Position numbers and translations under genes: made by a program
Assembly (NCBI GenBank): GCA_003254885.1
Contig: QANT01004702.1
Location: 1 to 64,000 of the forward strand
DNA: 64,000 bases
From: Purshia tridentata
Taxonomy: Eukaryota > Streptophyta > Magnoliopsida > Rosales > Rosaceae
Direction of reading: 5' to 3'
The notes under the pieces: generated by a model
The model's input: the letters and a program-made list of their open reading frames with translations, nothing else
Database searches by the model: none
Told to the model about the DNA's origin: nothing
Shown: positions 37,955 to 51,729 of the stretch, one piece after another
How positions within the stretch are numbered: position 1 is the first letter of the stretch
Layout: each line of letters starts with the position of its first letter

Positions 37955-38392
37955 TTAAGTCTTCACCTTCTTCCCACAAGAGTATGATGATATTGCATTA
38001 ATATTCAAAATTGGTTTGGTCGCCAAATAAATGTTAGCAAGAGACCGGTATCTTCGCTTCTTAGGCCGATAATAATGAGCTTCTTCTTCTTCTTCTTTTT
38101 TCTCTTCTTCTTCTTCTTCTTTCCCAAAAATCTCTTCCATATTAATCTTTGCCCAACTTATCACACTTCTTAGAGTCAGCTGCGGGCTTTGATCGACCTC
38201 TTCATCATTTATGTCCATCTTCACGTTGACATTGTCGTCGTCGTCGTTGTTTTTGTTGTTATCTTCGTCGCTAAGCTGCATGAGCTGATGAGCCGCGGCC
38301 ATGTCCGACGCGGTCAGGACCTTCTCAGAATCATGATCACCAGAAGCAGCAGTAGTACTATTACGTGAAGATACTGCTTCATGTTCTGCCAT
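37955..38392 (-). CDS. Small acidic protein of unknown function, 145 aa
   Basis: A single exon starting MAEHEAVSS. Residues 1-60 are Ser/Asp/Ala-rich, then come an Asn/Asp tract (DNNKNNDDDD), a moderately conserved-looking middle (LTLRSVISWAKINMEEIFG), a poly-Glu run encoded by a GAA/GAG repeat (plus strand CTT repeat at about 38078-38128), and a basic C terminus with PKKRRYRSLANIY. The basic patch could act as a nuclear localisation signal. I do not recognise the family. RYRSLANIY vaguely resembles a linker word in copia polyproteins, but the rest does not fit one. The first ATG in the open frame upstream of the acidic part was chosen; no frame break is seen. Confidence 0.6.
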   Translation of the reverse strand: MAEHEAVSSRNSTTAASGDHDSEKVLTASDMAAAHQLMQLSDEDNNKNNDDDDNVNVKMDINDEEVDQSPQLTLRSVISWAKINMEEIFGKEEEEEEKKEEEEEAHYYRPKKRRYRSLANIYLATKPILNINAISSYSCGKKVKT

Positions 38393-38399
38393 TGAATAT

Positions 38400-41300
38400 C
38401 GAACAAATTTATTAACGAAATGGTGAGTGAAGCACAAAGAAATTAATCATCTCTTGTATGTGGTTTTCTTGTTGGGCATGTTTGGTTGGTTATATTTGGT
38501 TTGGCGTGGACCGCGTTTTTCGGGTACGTGTTGTGTGAGTTTTAACTTTTAAAGGAAAAAAGAGATCTCTTTTTGTTTTTTTAGTCAACAGGGAAAATAG
38601 AGATCAAACAAAGAAACTTCAGCGTTGCTTCTATGAAGATGAGTGGAACTGCAACATGTCAATAATTAATTTACATAATGTGGTATATTATATATATATA
38701 TGGCATTCTTATTTATATTTCTACATTATAGGCTTATGCGCGAATCCGGTCACACTTATGCATTCCGGTCCCACTTTTATTCTAATTGGACCAATTAACG
38801 TGGGACTAATCACATCTGTTGTCTAAGATTATATATATTATGCTATACTTACTATATTTTTATATAATTTTATTTGTTATCACTTTACTGGACATAATTA
38901 TTATTATTATTTTTAGATTTTTTTTTAGTAGTCAATATATAAATGTCATGTAAGTTGTCACGTAAAGTGATATGAAATTGTGATATAAAAATATAGTAAG
39001 TATAACATTATTATATATTTGATAAGTTAACTCACTAAATTTAATATCTACTAATTAATTACAAGAAGAAATAGAGACTCATATCTAATTTTTCTCCAAG
39101 TTCAAAGAAGAAAATGAATTAGTCATGAAGGAAACTTATCTCTGCTCATCCTCACAAAATGATAGAATATCAATCTATCAGGCTCTTCAAGTGTAGGATT
39201 TTACATTTAGGCTTATTTGTGGAACGAGGCGAATGGGCCCACTCCATAAAATTGGCGAAACCAGTAATCCACAGAAGAACATGACCGAGGGGCAGGCCTT
39301 GCACGAGGAGATACGCCAATCTGAAGATGATCAAGTATTACTAATAGGGCGGGGGGATCTTCAACAGACTCTCTCTCAATTGAATGAAGAAAGTATAACA
39401 TTTATGCTTCTATTCATAGATCATCCTTAAAAAAGAAAAAGTCAAATCGAAAATTATTTGTTTATCTAACTTTGATCAAACAAATAGATGATATATCGAT
39501 TATATTTGGTTCGTCTATTTGTTTTTATCAAAGTTAGATAAGCAAATAATTTTCAATTTGGCTAATTATTTGCAATAATAATCTATGAATAGAGGTATAA
39601 AAATATACGGTTTGTATTGTTGAAAAACTATATATAGACCTATCCACCTCACCCAACAAGTAAGTCTAAGTGTGCGATCGCACACTTGAAAAAGCCTGAT
39701 CAACCTATTATGGCTACTTCTTCATTCAACTTACAAAAAAATAAAGTTAATCTCAATTTTCAATATATTTAAAATTAACCTATACAATTCAATTTTGAGC
39801 ATCAAATGAGATTTAATTAAGAAAATAATTTTATTTGGCCATTCAAGAAAATGACGTTTAATTATAAAGTCTCAACTATAAAACTTATATATAGGACAAT
39901 TTCACATAAGCATCGAGCCTCAATTGACTTTGACCAAACGATTCAAAGCTTTTACCCTCTTCTAAAATTGAACCAACCCCTCTGTTTTAGAAGGCATTGG
40001 GTCGACCCAACCCAAAGACTCCTTTCACATTGAAACTAACCTTCTTTGTTCTTTCATGGACTTATGCGTGACTTTTCTAGTCAAATCTTGACTTGGACCA
40101 ACTACACGTTATTATGAATAAGACAAAGTTTAATTGCCCCTTCTTTTAATTGAAAAAGTAAAACGTCATCTACCTTTTCTTTTAATCTCTTTTCTACCTT
40201 CTTCATTTTCTTATGTCTACTACTTTACACAATTCACAGTTTAGTATATTTCATAGGGCTTCTTTAAACTAAAATCTTAATTGCATACAAGAATTGGCTG
40301 AAGTCCAAAAATATTTGAAATAATTACAGTAAAATGCATGTTTTGCATCTTATTTAGTCTCTAGTGTACAAATTAATTAAATTTCACAATAAAGTAATTA
40401 TCATTATTTTAATATTTTTTGTCTTTGTTAATTTATATACTCATCAATCATTATCATTCTCAACTTCTCTCTCTCTTCCTGCGATAGGAGCATTTTGCAT
40501 TTGCTAATTGGTCTCTGCATGGATAACAAAAACCCATAGTCTAACAATATGTACCAATATCATGTCCATCTTTTTCTCCTTCTATGAGCGCTCAACACTT
40601 GGTTTGTTGCCTTTTCCAAAAGGGAAAAAAATAATTTTGCTTCTTGTGTTTTATCAAAAAAATGAATTTAGTCACATTTGGTCATTGTATTTTATATTGT
40701 TTGCATTTTAAGAACGTTTTATTAACCAAAATGAAATTTTTTTTCAAATTAAAAGTAATTAACTCGTGAAAAATGTCAAAAATCATGTATGGAACGTTCA
40801 ATTTGATTTTTAAACAAAAATTGAAATTTTGAGTTTGTTAAATTGTCCTCATATTACAAAAAACATAAAATATAAGAACTAAATGTGAAATTTTGAAATC
40901 ACAGGGACCAAATATATTTTCAGAGTGAAACACAGGAACTAAAAATGTTTTTAGCCCTTTCCAAATTTAAAAAACACAAAAATTATTCACTACACCCAAC
41001 AACTTTCCAAAAATACCCTTAGTCAAACCCAACTCAGATAGCCACCTTTTGCTACTCTTTATACTCAATAAACCGCATTCAAATCCTACACGCACTATCA
41101 CCACCCAACACCATCACATCCGAACTCAACATTGAATCATGTTATTTGTTAAAAAAAATTATGTTTGGATTGCAATATATTGAATCTTAGATGTTTAATC
41201 AATGATTTGAACACATTGGGGTTGCTCTTGAACTTATTTTTTATGCAAATCGTTCGGCATTGGTGTGTCAAACATCATACTGGATGTTTGACAACTACTT

Positions 41301-42300
41301 ATCAAACATGTGCAAGAAGGTTCGGTTGACATCTACTGAACACCATTTTTTTTAAAGTTTGGACGCGTTTGGCAACCACCAATTGAACATCCTCCTTCAT
41401 GTTCAATAGTGAGTTGCCAAATATGTAACATAACGTTTGGTTGGTCACTGACAAACGTCATACAACGTGTTCAGCACATGATTCCAATTTTTAAAAATGA
41501 GAATTTTTCTTTGTTTCAACTCGAAAAAATGATAACATCCTTTATTTGGATATTTCCAAACTACCACAAATTGAGTATGAGTTACTCAATATCACACTTG
41601 TTTGCACCAAAGAGGGATAATTTATAAAGTATGTTTTAGTGAGCTTAGGGTTTTTAGTTAGAGAGTTGAGTGGAGAGATTATGTTTTGTTGGGTATAGAA
41701 ATGATATTGGGTAGACGTTTACTGTTTTAAGTGATTTTTTTACAAAATTAAATCAATGGTCCTTATTGGTCAATTTGCATTAGGGTAGAATTGGAAATTG
41801 AATTTTCATTAAATTATTGGGGTTAAAAATGAATTTGTTGGGGCTAAATAGCAGCACCCAACAAATAAAAAAAAGCAACAACCATGTTAAAATTAAGAAG
41901 GAAAAAAAGCCACCAGCCATAACCCTAACAGTAGCTTTACAGAGAAGGTTTTTATTTTTTTTGGCCAAAGAAGGTTCAAAAGGCTTAAAAAGCACTGCAC
42001 GCCCTCTTTGACAACTAAGAAGTATTAAAGAAGCAAGCACATCTTATTTGTTAATAAATAAATAAATAAACAAATGACAGAACTACTAAGAAAATGAATT
42101 AAATATAAATCTAGTGATGCAAAATATGAAAACCGTATTGACTGCGCGTGAGCACATGTCAAAAGGGTAATGAATAATAATGCAATGCTCTTTGAGAATA
42201 CAAGATCTAAGAAGGGAAGAAAGAAAAACAAAAAGAAAAATGCCCTAAAAAACCACCAGGAATGTAATAAAAGAATTAATAAAACAAAGAACAATTTGTC
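38400..42300. other. Intergenic AT-rich region between two minus-strand genes
   Basis: It holds the upstream region of the acidic protein gene, a palindromic MITE core (about 39395-39600), and AT-rich DNA with short, unsupported open frames. Around 41240-41470 there are GTTTGG/CCAAAC words suggestive of another decayed element. The right end (about 42300-42484) is probably the 3' UTR of the cellulose synthase gene. Confidence 0.45.
39395..39600. mobile_element. Palindromic MITE, relative of the one at 26397
   Basis: TTCTATTCATAGAT on the left pairs with ATCTATGAATAGAGG on the right, and CGAAAATTATTTGTTTATCTAACTTTGATCAAACAAATAGA is mirrored across the centre near 39500. The core words ATCTAACTTTGATCAAACAAATAGA are shared with the element at 26397-26771. 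Outer termini are not resolved. Confidence 0.6.
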
Positions 42301-42484
42301 ATCCCCCAGCCCTCTTTATCTACACACTCCCCAAACAATAGAGATTTCATACCACAAAAATTCCTCTTGCTAATGTGGAAAACAGCTTCAAAAGTTTGAA
42401 ATCGGAGGAACAAATACCCTTCTGCAACTCCACTGACGGTCGTAAACTTGAACCAAAAGAAACCTAAACCTTTTATTCATGTAT

Positions 42485-45400
42485 CTAATCACAATTTAAC
42501 CCACAGACCTCCAATACCGGGCCATCTTTTGACACAAACGGATTGACTCGAACCCACATGAGAGTTAATATCGAAGCCAGCAAAATGGACCAAACCAAGA
42601 TAATGGTGGGCATTCGATCTTGTTTACCAAGTAGCCCCTTGAGGAAGGGGTAGAGGTGCATAATGACCCAGAAGGCGAAAAATAGCCTGCCAAACAATGG
42701 ACCCCAGGAATCATACCCGTTATTGATGGCGTCTGAAATACCAACGACAACTCCAACAATATTTATTATTAATATAGTAGTGGGAGGGATCAATAATGAT
42801 GTCCACTTGAAGATGTAGAGTTCTGAAAATGCTCCATCATCTGCTGCCTTAGATGTAACTGTAAAGTTTGTGTTAACACCAGCCAAAACCTTGAGCAAAC
42901 CCTGGAAGAGAGCAAAAAGATGTGATGAAGCGCCTCCAATTACCCAGAACTGCTCATTTCTCCACCAGTCATCAATCCCAACACCACCCCATTGCATCTC
43001 AAGGATACCAGTTGCAGCTATGGATATGAAGAGAGCCATGAACACGATACTGGCATAGTTGCTTATCTACACATTCAAGTTAAACAGCCAAGAGTTAGAT
43101 GTTAGAACAAGCATGATTAAGTCATATCAGCTGTGTCAAGGATTCCTTTTGGAATTAAAATATAAGATTATAGGGACAGACCAAGTTTATAACGGTAGGC
43201 TTTCCCCAAAGTACAAGAACTATCCAGTCACCTAAAGTGAATCCACAAGCCAATCTACAGTTACAACTATGCATTTCGTTGTTCACATGCTTTTATTGTT
43301 AATCAATGAAACTTTCGCTCAATCAATTATTTCTCCACTGTCCAGAGGAACTTGCCGAATAGGTTTATATTTAACAGACATCACTTTAATGTGATACAAA
43401 CACCTTAATTTTTCACACAATCAAAATAAGAAGATGAGTAGATGACGATCCAACAAATTAATCCTTAAATCTGGTTTTTAACAATTTATGAGTCATTTTA
43501 ATTTGTGAAAATTCCTTTCAGCAAAATGCCAGACCTAGTTTGAAAAGTTAGGTATAGTCAAGACCATCTAATCATGGCAATATGGTTTTAATAATCAAAC
43601 GCCTCATGCAACGAGTTATGTTGCTTGATACCCCAAAATTTGAAGTTTGAGACCTATATGCAACTCAAACCTTCATACCACATATTTGATACAATTAGAC
43701 ATTGTTCCAACATAGAACAGTAAAAATAGAGTGAAATTACCTCGGGGACAATGAATTTCCCAGTCAGAAGGCAGATGGCTGGCAGACTACAGTAAACGAT
43801 CAAGGGAATTGAGGTCCAAGGATATACAACTGAGTTTATATAGGAAAATCGTTCCAACCATTTCAATCCACTCCCATACCCATACCAGATTGGACAATGT
43901 CTACTCAAGAAAATCTCAACAGATCCAAGGGCCCACCGAAGAACTTGGTGTAGACGATCTGAAAGGTTAATAGGAGCTGACCCTTTGAAAGCAGGTAGCT
44001 TGGGTACGCAGTAGACAGACCTCCAGCCATGGCAGTGCATCTTAAATCCTGTCAGAATATCCTCCGTAACAGAACCATATATCCAGCCAACCTGTTTGAG
44101 ATTCAAAATTAGAGTCAATAGGTCATAAAAATAGATTGCGGAGATACAAGTTTCCAACACTTTAAAACTTTCTACTGTTTGCTTACTTCCTTTCCCCACT
44201 CTGTCTTATCTTCATAACCACAGCTTATGACCTGGATGGCTTCCCTCAAGAGAGAAGCAGGACTGACATCCTGAGGAATTCCACCATTTTCCAGAACAGC
44301 GGAGGCTACAAAGACTGGAGACTGCCCAAATTTCTTCTCCAATTTCAGTTGGGACATATTGGATGATTTGTTGATGATTAATTCTGCAAGACCAACAAAA
44401 CTTAGCCTAATTGGTTTGGTATTTTTCATTTTTCTTAAAATAGAAAAAAAAAGGAAAAAAAAGAAAGAAAACAACAATGCAAGAATGACAGTCACTTGCT
44501 ACCATTTACCTTCATTTCCTTCTTCAATGTTCTCAAGTGCATGTATCTGCTTTGATGCTTCCCTCTGTTTTGATTTCTTCTTTTTCTCTTTCTTTGACTT
44601 CGCATTACTGTTCTTTCTAGACCCACAACACAGGCAGCACCACTTTGGCCAACAATTGCAGGTTCTGCTGGGAGCCTTCTTTTTGGTAGGTGCATCATAT
44701 CCATAAAGAGCTTGCCTTCTGAAAACACACCCGGTTCCAACATATATTGGCCCTTGGATACCATCTAATCCTTTCATGTTGATCTGTTTTCAATCACCAA
44801 ATTAGCCTTTCCGGTAGCCACAGAGCATAAAAAATCAAATAAAAAAGAACCATATACATACATCAAAGAACACGACATTCCGATTTGAGTATCTATCATG
44901 ACGATCAATCCCATCAAATCTTTGAGGAAACTGCACATAGCAAACTTTCTTCCCAGATGTAGGGTCCATCATGAAACACATGGCTTCTCTGAGTGCCTTG
45001 CTATTGTTGATGTAGTGATCACAGTCAACATTCAGAAGATAAGGAGCATTTGAGATAATTGCTGAGACCCGTATCTTTAGATATATAATAAAGAAACAAA
45101 AGTTGTCAATTCTAAGCCATAAATATAGTAACGACAAATGATTGGAAAGTAAACCAAAATATAAAGAAAAAAGGAAAAAGAAGTAAGCTATATGCAATAA
45201 AAATCTACAAGGAAGAAATTTACAGCATACCAGAGCATTCATGGCACCAGCCTTTTTATGGTGATCAAAACCTGGTCTCTTTTCACGAGAAACATAAACC
45301 AGACGAGGTAACTCATTTCCTTCAAGATCACGAACACCATTATTACCGAGAAAGACCTGTAAATGAAAAATGAAGTGTCATAAAGAAAAAGTGTCTTTAT

Positions 45401-48400
45401 TTGGTATAACCAGATCATCAAACATTGTGTCATTTCCTCCTAGTACTTTAAGCCACCTAGGTCAAATAAGAATAGATATGGAAGGTACAAGGCAGTGAAA
45501 ATGCTGCAAGAAGCCCAATTTGTGTATGCTCTTCAAAACTGATATGCTGTACACAAATGTACATAACTTACTAGCATACATAACATACACATAATTTTCT
45601 TAGATAACCCAGAGGCATCACTGACTTTCAACGGACATTAACCAATGATTGTGATAAAAAAGCATCAATGAAAAAAATTAATACTGGAACTGGCATAATT
45701 CATTAATTAATCCAAAAAGAAACCATGCAAAAGAAAAAGGCCTCATCTTGCCGAGTTACTATGTAATTTTATACTTAAAAAATTGCAGTTAATAATTTAA
45801 AGAAAGTAATATAATCCAACCTGAATCATGCCAGGATGGTCTCGTACATTGTTCCCAGGCCAGGGACTCCCATCCTGCATTGTCCAGCCATCCTCAGGAA
45901 CCTTCTGTGCCATAGCTACCAAACTGTTAATCCTAACTTTAAATTCTTCATATTCTCTCTGCACAAACAAATAAAAATTAGATAAAAATCATTTATGTAA
46001 ACTCTAAAGTATTTCACCAAAAAATTATTAGAAGCAAAAAAAAAAAAAAAGATCTACTTTTCTTTTTCTTTTTTTAAACAATGCAATCAATTCTGTACAG
46101 TAAAATGCATGAAAGTAGGTCACAAACCTTCATTGCACGCCTTTCCCTAACAAATGCTGGATGAACTTTATTTTTTAAATAGTCAATCTTCTGACAGAAG
46201 TACCATTCTGGGGCCCGGGGTTCAATAGAATATTTCTTACAAAAAGGAACCCATTTCCTGGCAAATTCAGATGTCTCAGAAAGCGCTTCAAAGGTAAGCA
46301 TGGCAGCACCATCATCCGAGACATAGCATGCAACTTTATCAACTGGATAATCAACAGCGAGGATGGAAAGAACTGTGTTTGCAGTGATTAGTGGAGGTTC
46401 TTTCGTAGGGTCAACTGTACTAACAAAGATGTCTACATTGGCTAATTCAGATGGCTTCCCTTCCTTTTCATACCTGAGAGTATATGAAGCAAATAATGAA
46501 GCAACTTATTCCAACTTATAGGGAAATGTCCCCATAGCTAGTCGAAATGATACATTTTTTTCCCCAAAGAAACCTGACAAAAATGAGAACATGTAAACAC
46601 AATAAGTTGGTCGTACCTCAGTGATAGCCGATCTAGGTATGTTTCTCGCTCTATTGGATGCCACTTGGGGAACTGATCCAGAATCCATGATACAGCAAAC
46701 CATATTTCGCATATGACTGATGTCAACCACAAGCCATATGCATCATTAACTGGATGGAGAATTCTATAATGAAAAAACAAGCCGAGGATTACAAGGCGGA
46801 GTATTATTATCATTCTGTATGGATTTATCTTGCTTGAAGGGATGGGCAACTTCCTTGAAAGTGGCTGCCTGCCTTCATCCATCCTGATAAAGTATATCAA
46901 ATAAAAATTATAAATACACCAAAAAGTAAATGAATAGAGGAGCTCCCCATAATAGAATTTAGAAATATATATTATTATCTTCAAATATATTTGCAAACAA
47001 TCTTTATCATGATAAACAATGAAGGCTTTGAAGGAGGACAGTGCTCTGCATGCGTGTTGTTCTATAATCCTCTCATTTCTTAGTAATGTGATTCTCTCAA
47101 CATAAACTATATAATCTTTTTTCCTTGTTTAAATTTAAAATAGTCACTTACATGGGTAAATCAGGATCATCCGGTTCATTCCCACCAAAGTTTCTTCCAT
47201 CATTGTCTCCTTCATGCTTTACAACCTGAAGTTTCTCATTCTGCTTTTTCTTCCACTCTTCCATTCGATCTTTCCATGCTACACTCCCATACCCATATAC
47301 TGCAATGTCTTTCTTAGGAACCATTGGTCTAGGTTGCACTAAGACAATCAAAGTACTAAGATTACTATGCTAGGGATAAAAACAGTTACAGCCACAGGCA
47401 TGCATGAGACATTAAAATATCCAATTTGACACAAAATAACTTACAAGTAGATGGATCAGGAAAATTCATTGGATGAACTCTGTTTCCATGACCCATATAG
47501 GGGGGTAAAATAAGAGCATGTTGATCAGAAGAAATCTCAGAAGCCTAACACAAGAAAATGCAACACCATAAGGCATTAATCAAATCACAGCATTTACATA
47601 CTGGGGCACACAACCATACAGACATACATTAACATATATGTCCACATAAAAAGAATGGCATTGCAATTAAATTGTTTTACCTCCTCGCCATAGGTCAAGA
47701 GTGGGATTTCAGAACAAAGGGGAGAGGATTCATGTTCTGAGTGTGTGGGAATTCTGGAATTAGAGTGCGAACCACGGCCAATGTTAAGGCGTGCAGACAG
47801 CATAGCCTCTGCCACTTGATGTGGGCCCAAAGCATCAAGATAACCATAATCGAACTCATTGTCCAAATCATCAATGTCATCTTCTTCTTCATCACCTTCA
47901 ACCCTAGGACTACCTGCAAGTTGTGTCACTAATTAGAGAAAGTTTAAAAAATAAGGGGCAAATGGAAGTAAATGCATTTACAAAAAGAAAGAGCAGAAAG
48001 GAACTCGCCTTTGAGGCGCTTGTATCTGGTTTTACACTGAGGGCAAGCCTGATTTCCCTCTCTTCTCTCATACTCATAACAAGGTCTGCACACAGGGAAA
48101 GCACATTCGTTGCAGGCAACAAAGGGCTCTCCATCTACTGTAATCTCAATCTCGTCTCCACAAATCTGACATATTTGGCCACTCAATTCTTGCACAGACT
48201 TTATCTGTAAAGATAAAAAAGACATTAATATGAGCAACATCTAATGTTGCTATGCAAGCTAACATCTTTAAATCTGCTCTTTAAATTTCATAAAAGACAT
48301 AGTACAGATGACAAGACGAAGATGCAGCCAGAGATTTTATCATCTTTCATTATAATTTTTACTAAGGGCTTTAAGCACCTGCCCAACTCTCCTTTTCCAG

Positions 48401-49422
48401 CACAGTTAAGTGAAACCTTCATCATTGTAGTGAATGATCAACTTGCTACTAGCCAAACCAAGAAAGTAAGTTGCAAAGGTAGCATGCGCCTAATAAAAAT
48501 TTAGGTGTTTCCCGAAATTATTCAATGAATTCCAATTATTGATTCAATCTAAACACTTATTCCATCACTACAATTGCACTACTGCTTCTTGCAAGCTTCT
48601 ACAAAATATAGAAAAAACCACCTCATTTGCTCTCACGGACATGCTCTCTTAAACTATGTTCCTTGACTGTGTTACAAGACTACTGCCTACTTTCTCCTTC
48701 CCTAAGTCAATGAGTTATTGTGAGTGAAAAGAGAGATCAATGTTGCCAGTTTCATACAAGACTGGGATCCCAGTAATGAATGTAGATCATGAAGAAAAAA
48801 TTATTGAAGTGTCTTGAATGAAATCTCTTTAAAATAGTTCATCACAATAACCAGTATGTGAATAAGTCAGATGGCATTTCCAATTACATTCTCAATAAAT
48901 AAACTAATTCTTAAAACTCTACCAAAATATTTGGAGATTCTTTGAAACTGACACTTTTGAAGTTGTGAAGATCAAACTACGCATCAGAATCCGAATATAA
49001 ATCTTCCTTCTCAAATCAGTTTTGTTCAGGCCACGTTCAACAAAGGAAACAAGCATAGAACAGAATGCTGATGCGTTTCAACTTAAAGGACTAATATTTG
49101 GAAATGAGTCTAAAATATTAGAGGGAAAATAAAAACAAAAATAAAAACTACAATATGCATAAATAGGCAAGTCAGGATGCTCAAAAATCAGAACAAAAAG
49201 TTCACAAATTTTATCAAACTAACATCAAACCCTAATTTATAGCATTTCCATGATAACCCAAATTAGAAAACAAGAAAAGGAGCAAATGAGTATCCTCAAA
49301 GGCAACAAAAACATATAAATAAGGGGTTGAAAGCTTCTCACCCGTGCATTCTCATCTGCATTGATCAGCACAAACTCATTTCTGTTGTGAGAACCAGCAA
49401 CAAGTCTACCTCTTGTGTCCAT
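42485..49422 (-). CDS. Cellulose synthase A catalytic subunit, CESA6-like, 1096 aa
   Basis: Exons (minus): 49342-49422, 48009-48204, 47681-47913, 47445-47544, 47152-47338, 46617-46883, 46128-46473, 45821-45958, 45231-45356, 44862-45074, 44510-44783, 44187-44383, 43741-44091, 42485-43066. It is a plasma-membrane GT2 enzyme polymerising UDP-glucose into beta-1,4-glucan as part of the rosette complex. An N-terminal RING-type zinc finger (about 39-84, CQIC...CPQC) follows the [12 protein letters not shown] start. Two membrane helices (about 285-340) precede the cytosolic GT domain with DDG 408-410, DCD 575-577, TED 795-797 and QVLRW 835-839. The plant-conserved and class-specific regions lie in exons 7-8 and 11. 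About six C-terminal helices end at LEVCGLNCD. The length, [12 protein letters not shown] start and VEGDEEEDD linker fit the CESA6/2/5/9 group of primary-wall subunits. Every junction is GT-AG except intron 2, which reads best as GC-AG. All catalytic residues are present, so it looks functional. Confidence 0.97.
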
Positions 49423-49429
49423 CACTTAC

Positions 49430-50290
49430 CACCAATACACCACAAGAACCAAAAACCAAAAGGAAAGAAGGTAAAAAGGCCGAGTCTTTAATTCACCAAA
49501 CCCAGCTCTTCAAATCAAGAAAACTCAACTCAAAAACCGATCTTTCACTGTTTCAGCTGGCCCCAACTCGCCCATAGATCCACTTTTGCGATGCAGGCCA
49601 CTATGGTCGGCAACCATCACAAGAAACCCAAACCCCAGATAATGTAAAAGCAAAAAAGAATGGCAAAGTGTGGTTTTTTAATAATAAAGGAACCCAGAAA
49701 AAGATGAAGGCTTTAATTTGATTCCTCCACAAGCCACCTCTCGTCTGTTGTTAATCTATGCCAATGTTGATGAGAGAGAGAGAAATAGAGTGAGGGGTCT
49801 ATGAATGGAGAATGAGGGAGGACGCGTAGGAGAGGAGATGATGGGTTAGAAAGAAAGAGATAGAGAGAGAGAGAGAGAGAGGTGTAATGGCAAAGTGCAG
49901 ATCAGAAATTGTATTTTATTAGCTGGATTGAGAAATAAGACAGTGAGAGTGAGGTGAGTGGGGCCCAGATTGTGGTGGTGGCGCTGGGTTGTTCCCCACC
50001 GGAGTTGGTAAGAGAAACAATTGCCAAAAACAAAAATAGAAATTAAAACCAAAAAAGAAAATAAACAAAAAAGGTACTAATTTCTCTTTTGGTACTAATT
50101 TCTCTGTTTCTGTTCTGTAATTTAGCAACTCTGTTCGGTGGTGGGTGGAAAGAGTAGTGGATTCTCCTTTGGGTTCTTTGGTTTGCTTTTGGGTTCTTCT
50201 TTAACGCTCAGTTTTAGTATATTTAAGTATAACAAACAAAAACATTTGCCAAAAAAAAAACAAATAAATAAAAAAAATAAATAAAAATAG
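49430..50290 (-). promoter_or_regulatory. Leader and promoter region of the cellulose synthase gene
   Basis: Upstream of the CESA start on the minus strand the sequence is pyrimidine-rich, with GA/TC microsatellites near 49772-49782 and 49858-49880 (plus-strand GA). This is typical of plant 5' leaders. No TATA element is assigned with confidence. Confidence 0.4.
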
Positions 50291-50479
50291 GGTTATTATA
50301 GTCTTACAGAATATGGAGGACAGAAGGAGTGACAGTGACTCACGAAGAGAGAAAGAGAGAGAGAGAGAGTGGAGTATTCCAANATAGGGTTATTATAGTC
50401 TTATAGAATATGGAGGACAGAAGGAGTGACAGTGACTCATGAAGAGAGAAAGAGAGAGAGAGAGAGTGGAGTATTCCAA
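50287..50479. repeat. 97-bp direct repeat around an N
   Basis: Copies 50287-50382 and 50384-50479 differ at only a few bases and are separated by a single N at 50383. A join of two overlapping contig ends that were not merged would look exactly like this. Confidence 0.85.
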
Positions 50480-50489
50480 CCAGGAACTA

Positions 50490-51720
50490 GGATCTTCTCA
50501 CGCGGCGTAGATCGTGTCCTTAACTGTAAATTTACAATAACCAACCCTCCGTACTTGGTACTAACTACGCGTTTTTACTTTTTTTTAATATTTAACCGAA
50601 GGTTTTTCACTTTTTTAGCAGGTGTGTCCTCTGTGTGACCGTCCGATTTTTCCATGTACGGATGTATTGATTGGTAAGTAAGTACATGGTGGCAAGTTAA
50701 AAGCTAAGTTATAGCTGGCAAAACAGAAATCTATTAAGTCATGCACTTTTGGGTTTGGCAAAAGCATTAAAGCTGTTTCATGAATGATGGCTAAAGTCTG
50801 CATTACAAGGACAAGTCAAGGCCAAGCGATATACATGCACCACAGTGAACACAATTATGTCAGCAATGATTATAATTTTTTAAATATTTTTAATAGTTAT
50901 ACTATATTCTCACATGATCACATCTTATTTATAAATTGTTTTATAAAATCTAAACTTTTTATTTTAGGACATAAAATTAAAGAATTAACATTACCTACAT
51001 TATAAGATTGACAAATGCATGGCCTTTTGTGTATGATGCATGGAAAGCAAAGAGGTAGCTTCAGAGTTCAGACATGAAGTGGCAAAGCAGGCTTGATGGG
51101 TTCAGTGAGGTATGGAGTATATGTTGGACTTTTAACTATTATGTGGGGGCAAGATGGATCACCTATGCTCATTGGAAAACTTGATCTTAGGTCTTCCACT
51201 GTGCCACCGGATAGTGGAAGCCAAAAGTCAATTTGGGTGAGAAATGGCATGCACCCAGCTACTATGGGCCGGAACTTGTAACCCAAAAACTAGTGATTGC
51301 CAAAATGTTTGTGAAATTTGGGTTCAACTGAAGGCCGAATTCAAATTGACTCAGCAGCCCACATGAAGCCCAAGAGGAGAGAGAAAAGGTGACTGACGCA
51401 TACTAGAGACCGGGCCCTATGTTGTCGGCCCTGATCCGTTCCACGCAAATTGGTGCGTGTGTTAGAGACGAGCGAACGAGATGAGTTGATCGTTGGGCGA
51501 TTAACGGTCCTCGTGAGTCTTCAACGACTCCTTTTTTATAATTATATAAAAAAAACTTGCGGTCCAAATTATGGATTTAAGCATAAAAATTCAAAAAAAT
51601 ACAAAACACTTTTAACGGCCATATTCCCCAAAATTTTATATATATCACTCACCATCTATAATTTTTCCTCACAAATATCAGCTTTGACACAAAAATTATA
51701 CAAAAAAATTTAGTTTTCAT
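50490..51720. other. Intergenic DNA without recognised genes
   Basis: Single-copy-looking sequence with short unsupported open frames. Nothing with paired termini was found. Confidence 0.4.
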
Positions 51721-51729
51721 TGTGATGAG

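Noticed and set aside
39213-39430. Overlapping open frames on both strands near 39300
   Set aside because: No domain recognised in either frame; local composition is mixed and flanked by a MITE core, so likely chance.
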